A stretch of DNA of 15,557 nt from Rodentolepis nana (GCA_900617975.1 UZAE01013434.1:7004-22560), one strand, 5' to 3'; positions 1 to 9,197 are shown, numbered from the stretch's first letter. Notes: generated by a model from the letters alone, not told the origin. Program-made: numbers and translations.

Positions 1-313
1 TTTTAGTACGGTTTTCAAATTGCTAAATTGTATTGGAAATTTAATGCATTATCATAGTATTTATTATGCGGCCTGCATGTTAGACATATGATTTTTATTG
101 TACTTGAAGTGTTGAAATACTTGTTGCATTATTTATATAAACTCGAGTTGGAAAATGTTCAAGTATAACAGAGTTAATGTCTGTTTTATTCGTAATATTA
201 TTAGTTATCTGCACAAATTATTCCTTTATTATTATATTGAGTCAAAATACTGAAGTATTTTTACTTAAAAATTTTGATCTGCACATATATTTCAACTTTA
301 ATTATTATAGAAT
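1..313. other. AT-rich intergenic sequence, no gene seen
   Basis: No open frame here has recognisable coding character or flanking splice signals. The open frame that starts in this stretch (from 177) runs into the repeat that follows and is not a gene. Confidence 0.6.
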
Positions 314-328
314 TATATTTTGTCTTTT

Positions 329-660
329 GGGGTGTGCGATAGACATACCTCTACGTGGTGCACCTTGGGCAACGTATACTCATGCGGCAAAAATGTCAAT
401 TAACCGGCAGTTGACTTCTGACTTCAAACTACCATCACCCCCACTGCATGTCATATTCGACCCCTCCCACAGTACTCACCTTGCCTTTTTCTCTACCTTT
501 ATGTCTATCTGTATCTTATGCATCTCTGAATCGCTCTTCTGTTCCTCACCTCTCGACTTTCTACTTCTTTGATGAACCTTCCCTATGTGAAGCCCGAAGT
601 CAGCTAAATGGCTAATGATAGCTATCAAAACGCCTTCCATTTGAAATAAATAAATGACTA
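329..660 (+). mobile_element. SINE-like retroposon, copy 1 (oldest)
   Basis: This copy is in the plus orientation. The head is GGGGTGTGCGATAGAC at 329 and the tail is (AAAT)n-like, AAATAAATAAATGA, ending near 657. It matches, as reverse complement, the elements at 3824-4128 and 5806-6178. Shared blocks are the head, the GTGGTGCACC block near 355-364, GTATACTCATGCGGC near 374, the AGTTGACTTCTGACTTC block near 410, and the tail-proximal AGCTAAATGGCTAATGATAG and CAAAACGCC. Flanks 314-326 (TATTTTGTCTT type) and 661-672 (TATATTGTCTT) look like a decayed target-site duplication. No protein is encoded. The A-rich tail, lack of coding capacity and short duplications point to a non-autonomous LINE-mobilised element. 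I recognise no clear tRNA-type promoter boxes. Confidence 0.72.
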
Positions 661-2735
661 AATATATTGTCTTGCTACGAATGTTGTGTACCAAGTTGCT
701 AATATGATTTTTGGTTTCATATCTAGTCTATTGGCCTCATTGAGTTTATTGATTTTAGCTTTTTGTTTTACGCAAACGTAAATTTTGTGCTATTCTCAAT
801 AACTTAAGGGACAAAACATCTGAAGGTGTGTTCTAAAGAGGATTTAATATTTGCGAAAACACCATACCATACGATACCACACTGTCGCACTATTCTTTGT
901 GTTCGAATACTCTTTCACTGTGCAAATTCGTGCTCATCTACTAACGAATGCACTGTTACTTATATATCTACCTAAGACCGTAATAGATATTTTGTCCTTG
1001 TCCAATAATTCGGTGGAATAAGATGTGTGATTCCGTAAACAGTGATAGGGTCGGTGCATTTCCGCAAAAAATTCAATATAAAATTCTTGAGAAGAAGTAT
1101 TATTATTATTATTTAGAGATGAACAAGAATAAATTTTCGCAGCACTCATAAATGGTATAAAAATTGACACAGGCACTGAGGCATAGTTGTTTGAGGTTGT
1201 TTGAGTTTCAAACGCAATGTATTTTGGTCATATTCATGTATTCGGGAGATACGTATGAAGAAACTCCCACGTCTGGGTTTAGAAATGGCCAAATTAGCGT
1301 AAGAGAAGAATCTTAATTTTTATGATGTTGAAATCAATTAGTGAGAATACGATGCCTTTTAGGATTTCAGTCTTAAAGCGCATTTCACCGACTTTGTTGT
1401 TTTCATTATGGTGCAATCGGAATAGTTTGCGATTGGCACCGAGTTCATTTCTCGCTGAGAGTAGGAAAATCTCAGTGAACGGGATAACGGGATAGAAGCT
1501 TGCTTAAAATACTCGTCTGATACACACACTCAATTTCTTTTGAGAAAAACAACTGCCACACCAAGGTTCTACTTACTGGAGACTACATTGGTAATGCAAT
1601 TAAATCAACTCATATACGCTCATATGATATTAATTTCGCAATACAAAATGATAATCATTCATTGATTCTTAACCTATTTCCTGATATTCAAATCATTTCA
1701 CAAGGAGTAACTTGTTTGTCAATTAATCAAAATTAATTTACTGCAACCATCACAAGCATCATTAGTGGTCCGTCAATGGCGCGATTTGCAATTGACAGAT
1801 AAGCGCACAAGTCGATGCAAAATTAGTGTCTTTTAGAGCCATACATCATCACATGAATTTCGGATTTTTAGAATGCACTCAGATTTTCTAAATCATACGC
1901 TACAAGGTGACATTATCTCATTTTTTGTCATTTTATTTAAAATCCTCCTCTAAGTTGGCATCCTAACCAGTTTTTAAATGAATTGACTAATAAATAAATA
2001 TTCGAGACGGTTAAAGGCAGAGAAAACCATTTTATGATATCTAAATAGAGTACTCTTTCTTAGCCTCACTTTATTGTGCAATTATTCGTCTAAACGAGAG
2101 TTGCAGTTTTGTGGTTCTGGAGGTGGTATGCGACTAATATAATCAACATATCTAATTGGGATCTAAGCTGCCTTTACTACTACTACTTCTTTTACCATTT
2201 TAGACTCATGAAATATTAACTATTTCTACAACCATTAAGAAGATATTTGTAAAGTAGGTAAAAAACGTCGCGAAAATGTCTTCTAGAGTTGCTACACTGT
2301 TTGTTGGCCAAATTCATTCCCTCCACCGTTCATAGATGGTTCCCCTTAGCATGAGCGTTGCTTGATTACTTCACCAATTGCATACGTCAAGTTGAATACA
2401 TTTATTCAGTTGAACAGTCTCGCTTCTTCCACTTCTCACCTCTGTTCCGCTTTTCGTTGCACGTTCTTTCCCTCTCACTCCTGCTCACTTTACAGTCCCA
2501 TGAATGTACAAGTCAGTTTCATCTACTTTGCCAACAACAATACAATACACCCTCTTGGATCAGTGTTGACGTGGTTTTAAGCATGAATTTAAAGCTTCTC
2601 TAAAATACCTGTCGTGCAAATGAAGTTTAATGATTTAGGAAGGCATGAGAAGTCTGCGATGTATATTCGATAAGAACTTTAATCTTATAATGGCGTCTCT
2701 TATTGAGGAAATGGCATATGAACAATTTCCTTATT
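661..2735. other. Intergenic region without supported genes
   Basis: About 2 kb of mixed AT-rich sequence. The longest open frames (minus strand 934-1176; overlapping plus-strand frames 2358-2603) have no recognisable motifs, no composition change and no convincing splice partners, so I treat them as chance. A short (TTA)n run lies at about 1098-1113. The left end may carry the 3' flank of the minus-strand gene that ends at 2736. Confidence 0.5.
2678..2683 (-). terminator. Possible poly(A) signal (ATTAAA)
   Basis: On the minus strand this reads ATTAAA, a common variant signal, about 53 nt past the stop codon of the secreted-protein gene. No AATAAA lies closer. The hexamer is frequent by chance in AT-rich DNA, so the call is modest. 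Confidence 0.35.
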
Positions 2736-3467
2736 TTACAACTGTCCTTTGATGCTGGGATTAATAGTATTGTCCATTTGTATAAACTGGTCAAGAAATT
2801 TGTTCAATTGATTGGTCAGTTCCTTTTCCATCAATCCTTTGAGACCACCAATAGGTAATAAACCAAATTTAGGATCAGTCCAGTCCAGAATTTCTACTGT
2901 TCCAGTTGCTTTTGGGGATAATCCTGTCTCGACTGTCACATTTACCGCCAACTCTATATACTTGGCTGAAAATTTTGAACTAATCAGGCCCTATGAAAAG
3001 AAGAGTAACTTAAAATTTTCCATTAAAACATTTTCAGCTATGTACTTAAAAGAGTGAATAAAAATGTCCTAATGAAGTAATTAAAAAGGGAGGGGGCATT
3101 TTCAATAGGCAAACTTTCTTTGATAGAAAACCAAACATACTAATTTCACTTGAACTTCTAGATTATCCATGGCAATGCATGCGCTGATATTATAATTGAT
3201 ATTCGGAGGAAGCATTATTTCTTCCATCGACATAGGTCCACATCTAACAATATTTTCAATCGCGAGAACTTTCGTATTTTCATCGCCCTGGCCAATTAGA
3301 TATGGAGGCGCGTCCACTAATATGCTGTCGATCACAGATTCTATAGTGGATACTATTGATATGCGGTATTAGTGAAAATATAAGCAGATCGACTTACCGT
3401 ATCCGCAAATGAAAACAGGACAAATGAGTAAACAAAAATAACAAATTCTGAATATGAACTGATTCAT
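2736..3467 (-). CDS. Small secreted protein, three exons, possibly TULIP/BPI-like
   Basis: Exon 1 (3398-3467) starts at an ATG and encodes a hydrophobic signal peptide, MNQFIFRICYFCLLICPVF, then ends at a consensus GTAAGT donor in phase 1. Exon 2 starts at 3352 (or 3340; both acceptors keep frame) and ends near 3137-3141. Exon 3 starts at 2965 after TTTTCAG (or 2960) and ends at the TAA at 2736-2738. The product is about 165-170 residues. The mature part has an N-terminal helix-like stretch (IESVIDSIL), alternating hydrophobic strands (LEVQVKL, ELAVNVTVETG), sequons NIS and NVT, exactly two cysteines (VRCGPM and SACIAM), and a C-terminal amphipathic helix (LKGLMEKELTNQLNKFLDQF). Helix, beta meander, helix recalls lipid-binding TULIP proteins such as group 7 allergens, but no motif proves it. 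The role is unknown; secretion is inferred from the signal peptide. The exon 2/3 junction is not certain at codon level. Confidence 0.7.
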
Positions 3468-3495
3468 TTTTGGAGAAATGCTTGAGAATGAGGCC

Positions 3496-3501
3496 TTTAT
3501 A
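3496..3501 (-). promoter_or_regulatory. TATA box of the secreted-protein gene
   Basis: The minus strand reads CTTTATAAAGG, with TATAAA starting 34 nt upstream of the ATG. Usual TATA-to-start spacing would place transcription initiation almost at the ATG. The box sits inside a small palindrome (CTTTATAAAG). Motif and position are seen directly; function is inferred. Confidence 0.45.
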
Positions 3502-3540
3502 AAGAATGAAGAGGACTGCGCACGCAAAGGGTAGGTGTGT

Positions 3541-3566
3541 GGTTACACCTTAATGGTTGGTTACAC
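3541..3566. promoter_or_regulatory. Direct repeat GGTTACAC x2 upstream of the secreted-protein gene
   Basis: GGTTACAC occurs at 3541-3548 and again at 3559-3566, with 18 bp between the starts of the copies, about 75-100 bp upstream of the ATG at 3467 and upstream of the TATA box. On the gene's strand it reads GTGTAACC. It could be a paired transcription-factor site; no factor can be named. Confidence 0.3.
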
Positions 3567-3810
3567 GAATTACCACAACTCGTATCTGGAGTATACAGAA
3601 AGTGGAAGATTTTGAGTCTCACAAAAGTGCGTCTTTGCTAAAATCTTTTTAAACATAAAATCCTCAAATATGAATATATCTAAATGATGACATATACACC
3701 AAATTGAAACCTAATAACGTCCATCATTAACCATTTTCATTTGGACGTCTTCTTCACTTTAAGAGATACCATAAGTGCTTTTCGAAGTTACATTAACGAA
3801 AGTGCATGTA

Positions 3811-4141
3811 TTAAGGCAAATATTTATTTATTTTATTTATTTCAAATAGCAGGCGTTTTGGAAGATATCATTAGCCATTTAGCTGGCTTCGGGCTTCACA
3901 GGGGGGAGAACAGAAGAGAGATTCACAGTTGTAAAAGAGATAGACGGACACAAAGGTAGAGAAAAAGGTAAGGGGAATACTGTGGAAGGTGTCGAATATG
4001 ACAACCAGGGGAGGGAGTCGTGGTAGTTAGAAGCCAGAAGTCAATTGCCAGTTAATAGACTTTTTAGCCGTATGAGTATACGTTGCCCTGGGTGCACCAC
4101 GTGGAGGTAAGTCTATCGCACACCCCTGTTAAGGCAAATAT
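3811..4141 (-). mobile_element. SINE-like retroposon, copy 2, with perfect 13-bp target-site duplication
   Basis: The element is 3824-4128, in the minus orientation (A-rich tail on the left, seen as ATTTATTTTATTTATTT; head on the right, GTCTATCGCACACCCC). It is bounded by TTAAGGCAAATAT at 3811-3823 and again at 4129-4141, a perfect 13 bp duplication. It shares with the other copies the CAGGCGTTTTG block, ATCATTAGCCATTTAGCTG, the CCAGTTAATAGACTTTTTAGCCG block, the CGTATGAGTATACGTTGCC block and the GGTGCACCACGTGGAGGTAAG block. It is about 305 bp long and has no coding capacity; the open frame 3741-3959 that crosses its left end is an artefact. It lies about 360 bp upstream of the secreted-protein gene. 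Confidence 0.85.
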
Positions 4142-5793
4142 CAAGTTCTTAATATCATGCAACTAAGCAAATTGACTTAAAATACTCATCAGATAAAAAT
4201 TCACACAGCTTTCAACTTTCAGTTTTTGATTGTCTTCTTTATTTAATCTTGAAGTGATCTCCAAATTCTAAACAAATACTATCCGGCGTAAGAATGCTAT
4301 CATGAAGATTTTTAATCAAGTCTTTAATTAAGAACGACTTAGTCTTTTATGAATCTTAAAGCTACTTGCGCAATAGTCAAGCATATTTCTGTAATATGCC
4401 AATTATGCGACTATTAAAAAATATATCATAAAACTCCACCCCTCGGTACAATTTACAATACTGAAAGTCCCTTCTCTTTGAAAGAATAGAAACTAAATTA
4501 ATGACAATCTAATTTCTTCCCAACTGATCCCTGATGACCTAGGAATAAAATATGGAATTGTCGTTCACAGGACTGTGGAGGAACAAAAAAGGAGAGCTTA
4601 AATTTAAATGAAATAATGGCAAAAATAAATGTTTAAGCGTGTCTCAGCATTGAAAATTAAATTTAAATAATGGCGATGCTTCATTATTCTAAATAGCAAG
4701 CAGATCCATTTCATCTTTATAAAATATCATGTGGAAAATAGTTAACCCTACTCAATTACTTGTTAGTAATAAGTAGCATGAGCAATAGTAGAAAACAATT
4801 TATTCTCGGTAAAGTCAATTCACGGTCGATTTCAGAATTTTCATAATTCTTGGAGGTGTTCGCCTTTCTAATATATCGACATTCTGGCTAGTTGAAAGCA
4901 ACTCACCCACACATTATATATCTAAATAAAACTCGAATTAAATATCGTTTTGAGTAACTAGACGTCATACTAACATGGTTGAGTGTGTTATTCTGGGAAT
5001 AAGTTTCGAATGCTTTAAAAATCTCCATGTAAATCAAATTTGAGTCAATTTTGGTCACCAATTAGCCGTCGCCAATCCTTTCTATAAAACGTTATATAGA
5101 AGCCGTATGATTCCGAGTATACTTCTGATCTTCAAAATTCAGTTTTGTTTTTTTCCTTTTTTTGCTTTGCACTTCGTCTCTGTATGGCTTAGAATTCGCC
5201 AAATAATTTCAAAGTTTTTTACTCTACAATTCTATGACATAATAATCCAATAAGCTGATTCATGATACTTATATATGGTAAAATAAAAGAAATGTACATT
5301 AAAAATACAAATAGTATTATGTTAGTTGGCTTAGGTGTATAGCGCAAAATTGATTCGTACGGTTAGGTTACTTTGCTCACCAAAAATTATCTCCTGAAAT
5401 TTCACATTAAAGTTGTGAAGAATGAAAGATAATGACTACCCTATTTAATTAACGCACTCGATCAACCCCAGCAAAATTCTTCCTTGTCCTATAAGAGTTC
5501 AACTCATTTAACACCACATTAAATTGCAAAATTAACTGAAGACCTTTCGTGATTTACATTAAAAATATATTTATTTGGAAATGAGGTTTGCAGTACGCCC
5601 CAAACAATTTTTGTACAACTCGAAAGATGAACTAATCCTAAATCTATCGGCACGCCTTAAGTAAAACCGGCCGTTGAGAGCAAGATGGAGAGTTAAGTGA
5701 TTCGATCTGGTTTCTGTGTGAGCGTTCGTACTTCGAGTTGAATGTGCACAAGTAGAAAGCATTAAGGACATTACTGTGTATGAACTATTATGA
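4142..5793. other. Intergenic region without supported genes
   Basis: AT-rich sequence with no open frame carrying recognisable coding features on either strand. The minus-strand frame 5571-5771 has no motif, no splice partner and no promoter. It separates two SINE-like insertions and holds one short imperfect direct repeat (4598-4674). Confidence 0.55.
4598..4674. repeat. Short direct repeat in AT-rich sequence
   Basis: TTAAATTTAAAT followed by ATAATGGC occurs at 4598-4620 (with GAA between the blocks) and without the spacer at 4657-4674. The copies lie about 59 bp apart. It is probably a small local duplication; no function is evident. Confidence 0.35.
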
Positions 5794-6190
5794 GTTTGTG
5801 TTAAAGTTATTAATTTATTTATATCAAGTGGCAGGCGTTTTGATGATTATCATTAGCCCTTTGGTTGACTTCAGGCTTCACAGAGGGAAAGGAACATCAA
5901 AGTGAAAAAAGTCGAGAAGAGGGGGAACTGAAGAGTGTTTCAAAGACGAAGGTTGAAAATTTAGAAAAAATGTGATATAGTACTGTGGAAGTGATCGAAT
6001 ATGTCATACAGAGAAGTGGTCGAATATGCCATACAGTGTGGTCATGGAAGTGATCGAATATGTCATACAGGGGAAGCCTTGGCAGTTTGAAGTCAACTGC
6101 CAGTTAATAGACTTTTTTGCCGTATGAGTATACGTTGCCAAGAGTGCACCACGTGGAGGTAAGTCTATCGCACACCTCGTTTGTGTTAAA
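5794..6190 (-). mobile_element. SINE-like retroposon, copy 3, with perfect 12-bp target-site duplication
   Basis: The element is 5806-6178, minus orientation, bounded by GTTTGTGTTAAA at 5794-5805 and 6179-6190. The tail side (AATTTATTTATATCAAGTGG) and head side (GGAGGTAAGTCTATCGCACACC) match copy 2. At about 373 bp it is longer than the other two copies because of an internal expansion at 5984-6070. The perfect duplication suggests a fairly recent insertion, although the body differs from copy 2 at many sites. Confidence 0.85.
5984..6070 (-). repeat. Internal tandem expansion within SINE-like copy 3
   Basis: Three imperfect units, each ending in a form of CGAATATG(T/C)CATACAG, occupy 5984-6011, 6012-6036 and 6037-6070. 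Units 1 and 3 share GGAAGTGATCGAATATGTCA. Copies 1 and 2 have a single corresponding unit (copy 2: GTGTCGAATATGACAACCAG), so the expansion is specific to this copy or to its sub-lineage. Confidence 0.7.
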
Positions 6191-7643
6191 TATTAGAATG
6201 TCAAACAAAATCTTTCAAAACTTCCTTCAAACGTTTATCATGAAACAAAGCAAATGTGCCAAAAATTCTTGACGAATTTGCTCTTAATTATAAATTTAAT
6301 TGTAGTAAAAATAATAGAAAACGAACTCAAAATACTTCAGTGGGTGACACAAGATAGACTTTTGTCAGGTGTTGAGTGAATAATTTAATTTGTAAGTTAA
6401 TCAGCTTCTTATCTCAACTAAAATTTATTATATTTAAGTGAAATAGTAAAAAGACCTCAATCCTATTTATTATCACATATTAATTATGTGATTATTTTAT
6501 TATAGTGGAATTTTCAGAGCTCAGTTAAATCTAAGCTCGTTTATCAACATTCTTATAGTTATATCATGAAACCCAAAATCAAATTAAAATATATAAACTT
6601 GTCGATTTTTGCTAATCATAGAGTATTCCATTTGAGCTCACTTTGTAATTTTATTAAGTACATAAAAAAGAATAAAAAGAAACGTCATATTGCAATCTAT
6701 AGGATAAGATATATTCGTATAAAAACTTAAACTTGAGTTTTAAGAAATGCGGACTTGAAAAAGCATGTTTATTTGTTCATCTTGATTTAAATAAGTCAAA
6801 ACAAAAGAGTATTGAGGCTTACTGAAAAGTATTTAAAATCAACAATGAACAAATTTTAAGGAAAACAAGAATGAAAACAATTATTGTATCACACTAAATT
6901 CAATTATGCAGTTTAAAAAAGATCAGTTTTCACATTAAAATGAAACGCATAATTTCAATTTCTTCAATGTATTCGAATCAAAACAATTTTATATATTTTT
7001 GAAACTATATCCTATGTCATGCACTCTATTCCAATAAAAAGCCATTACAAAACTAATTATCGCAGGAATTCAAAAAAATAACGTTTACATATTTGAAAAT
7101 AATAATCAATTTTACTTTTGATTAAATCATTTTTAAATTGAATCATAATATTTAATAATAAGAGCGTATTAAATGATTTTATTTGAATGGATCAAAATTT
7201 GAGGTGAACAATTTATGCAGCTTAATATAAACTGAGAAGTATTTTCGTTTAAAATGGGCAATACAGCTTTTCGATGTTAAATAACAAAAATAGTGCGCAA
7301 AAATTTGAAATAGAGTAAATTCGACGAAATTGCGTTTTTAAATGTATTTATGGAAGAATGTACTGTTTTAGCTTTACGCGACGTAAAATAGTACAAAATG
7401 AGTATGTTGGCCACAATTAAAAGCCAATTTTCAGTATACTGTGTGTACTTTACTAATTAACTCATTTAGATGTTAGAAGCATTAGGATAAGGCAAGTCGC
7501 TTCGTCCAATTAAACTTTGTGAAATACACTTAACTCTTGAAGATACACCTATCGGCTTTTTACATATTAATTTTTTACAATCTAGTCTACTATTGACTGG
7601 CAAAATGTGTTCAAAATAAGACGGCCCACTGTTCTGCAAAATT
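6191..7643. other. Very AT-rich region, no gene seen
   Basis: About 1.45 kb dominated by A and T runs. No open frame of useful length appears on either strand, and there are no recognisable RNA genes or repeats matching the rest of the window. It lies downstream of TSEN2 and probably holds only its poly(A) region. Confidence 0.6.
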
Positions 7644-7644
7644 G

Positions 7645-7650
7645 TTTAAT
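7645..7650 (-). terminator. Possible poly(A) signal of TSEN2 (ATTAAA)
   Basis: The minus strand reads ATTAAA about 52 nt beyond the TAA of the TSEN2 gene. It is placed correctly but is a common hexamer in this AT-rich sequence. Confidence 0.35.
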
Positions 7651-7701
7651 AATAACATATATAAATGCATGCTCTGTGATATTCATCGGCGTGGATAATT
7701 A

Positions 7702-8806
7702 TTAAACAATATCTGGTCGAGATACCAGTGTCTCTTCAATTGAATAATCTTTTATTCGTTTCCAAGGTTTGAGTTCGGTTTGATAGTTCTCTGGTGGAAG
7801 AACTTTGGCAATAATCAACTTCTAAAATAAAAAAAACTATATTAAGCGCAATAAGTTATTATATACATCAGTTAACTAGCCAATATTAAGACACCGCTGT
7901 AAATTTTTCGTGAAAGTCATACTTGCCTTGGCAACAGAAGACGCTACCCGTAAATGGGCGGTAATGTCACAGATACTGCGATTGGTTAAACCGGGAACCA
8001 CAACAACTGCAAATGCAGCATGGCGCAAATCTGGCGACTCAGCATAAAGAAGAAAATCAACCCCACCCAAAGAGAGTGAAGGTCGCACTATCCAACCTCT
8101 GGATCTATAATACACATAAGCGGCATATCGAAGAGGAAACGGTGTGAGAGGTTGCTCTAAGTTCAAATTATTTGAGGCCGTGAGAATATCCCAAAGATGA
8201 TTGATAGGTCTCTAAAGACAAACCCAAATAAATTAGATAAATAAAATAATACAATATATGAACACTTGAGAAACCTTTTCTTTGGGATTCGTAATTAAAC
8301 TTCTCGGGATCGCTATCCTCAATACGCCCAATTCATGATAAAGAAAAAAAATCTGGAAAAATCGAATTATTCAATTTTGACCATTACAAACCTCTGAATC
8401 GAAAAAGAAGAGCTTAGTTGGTAAACTATCTGGTTGAATTTTTCCTCCATTTTCAAACGAGTAACCATAGCAACCCTAAAAATACTTCGATAAAGTAGAG
8501 TTCCACTGGTGTTACCATGCTTTGGAGAATTGCGATCTCTTTTAGATGACTCTTCCACTTCACTTCAATAAACGCAACTTGGGCGGGAGATGATTCAATC
8601 CTGAGTAAGGTTGCTGTGAAAACATGGAGGCGTTCTCGGTCTCCAGAATTAGATCTCCGCCGAACAAGAGGATAATTAGAATACCTTTGAGTAGCTCCAT
8701 TTACACCACCTTCACTTTCAATCGGGAACTTCTTCTTAGGCCCTATAAAATCCTCTTCTTCATCATTCTCAGATCTCAATTTTCGCTTCAAAGATTTTCT
8801 GCTCGC
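7702..8806 (-). CDS. TSEN2: tRNA-splicing endonuclease catalytic subunit Sen2/TSEN2, five exons
   Basis: Subunit of the tetrameric nuclear endonuclease that removes introns from pre-tRNAs; in this family Sen2 cuts at the 5' splice site. Exons: 8516-8806, 8392-8475, 8275-8352, 7927-8211 and 7702-7821, all joined in phase 0; the visible part is 285 codons. The C-terminal tRNA_int_endo domain is clear: RYAAYVYYRSRGW, then GGVDFLLY, then RHAAFAVVVV, then RVASSVAKKLII. The catalytic triad is Tyr207, His215 (eight residues later, the usual spacing) and Lys246. Upstream FFFDSEIFFLYHELGVLRI matches the EAFFLVYALGCLSI-type segment of Sen2, and WKRIKDYSIEE matches the C-terminal strand. The basic N-terminus (KSLKRKLR, GPKKK) could be a nuclear signal. 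At about 286 residues it is shorter than the human (465) and yeast (377) proteins, mainly before the domain. The last intron (7822-7926) is GC-AG. The start is unresolved: the first exon has no in-frame AUG before residue 97. Confidence 0.9.
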
Positions 8807-8815
8807 CTAAAATAC
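8807..8815 (-). promoter_or_regulatory. 3' splice site at the start of TSEN2 (possible trans-splice acceptor)
   Basis: The minus strand reads GGTATTTTAG directly before GCGAGCAGAAAATC. The TAG closes the reading frame upstream, so coding must begin by splicing here, in phase 0. Either a spliced leader ending in AUG is added, or a short cis exon (for example from the ATG at 8880, using a weak GTTGGA or GTTTTT donor) supplies the start. Confidence 0.55.
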
Positions 8816-9022
8816 CGAAAATCGGTCTAGACTTTGAACACATAACCTATTCCAACAAAACACGAAAAAACAAGTTTCATTTTGTTATTGCCACCTCTTG
8901 ATCAATAGGAAAAATAAAAATTGTTCTGCCAGCAGCCAATACAAAAATACTACGAAGACGAAGTACGGTAGAAGCGAATTGAAGCACAAAGCAGAAGGGA
9001 TGAAATCACAAAAGTAGATAAA

Positions 9023-9028
9023 TTTATT
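9023..9028 (-). terminator. Poly(A) signal (AATAAA) of the coiled-coil gene
   Basis: The minus strand reads AATAAA 170 nt past the stop codon of the coiled-coil gene, giving an ordinary short 3' UTR. About 215 bp further on lies the TSEN2 acceptor. Confidence 0.5.
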
Positions 9029-9197
9029 TAAAATAAAATCAGCAAGTCAAAACCCAAACAACCATAAGTTCAGTGTAATTCCGTGGAAAGATTGCGATTT
9101 AAAGAATAAAGCAATTCGAATTATCACAGCCGGGCAAATATGAATTAATATGGAATGCTTCAAGATTATGATGGGAAGAACAAGAAAGGGAAGGGAT

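Noticed and set aside
445..462. TATTCGACCCC in the retroposon as a Pol III B box
   Set aside because: The core TTCGA fits, but it lies about 115 bp from the head with no A box at the right distance, and it is not well kept in copies 2 and 3.
177..572. 131-codon plus-strand open frame
   Set aside because: Most of it lies inside the first SINE-like copy, and the same repeat elsewhere does not keep the frame open; it has no motif.
2812..3057. Plus-strand open frame opposite the secreted-protein exon
   Set aside because: It is the complement of a supported coding exon and reads into its intron; the minus-strand reading has the signal peptide and splice logic.
3741..3959. 72-codon plus-strand open frame
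   Set aside because: It crosses the left boundary of a retroposon insertion, including the target-site duplication, so it cannot be a conserved gene.
8624..8830. Plus-strand open frame opposite TSEN2 exon 1
   Set aside because: It is a shadow of the TSEN2 exon, without family features.
8848..8880. ATG at 8880 as the simple start of TSEN2
   Set aside because: Read directly, the frame stops before the exon; it works only with a weak GTTGGA or GTTTTT donor. It is kept as an alternative, not the main model.
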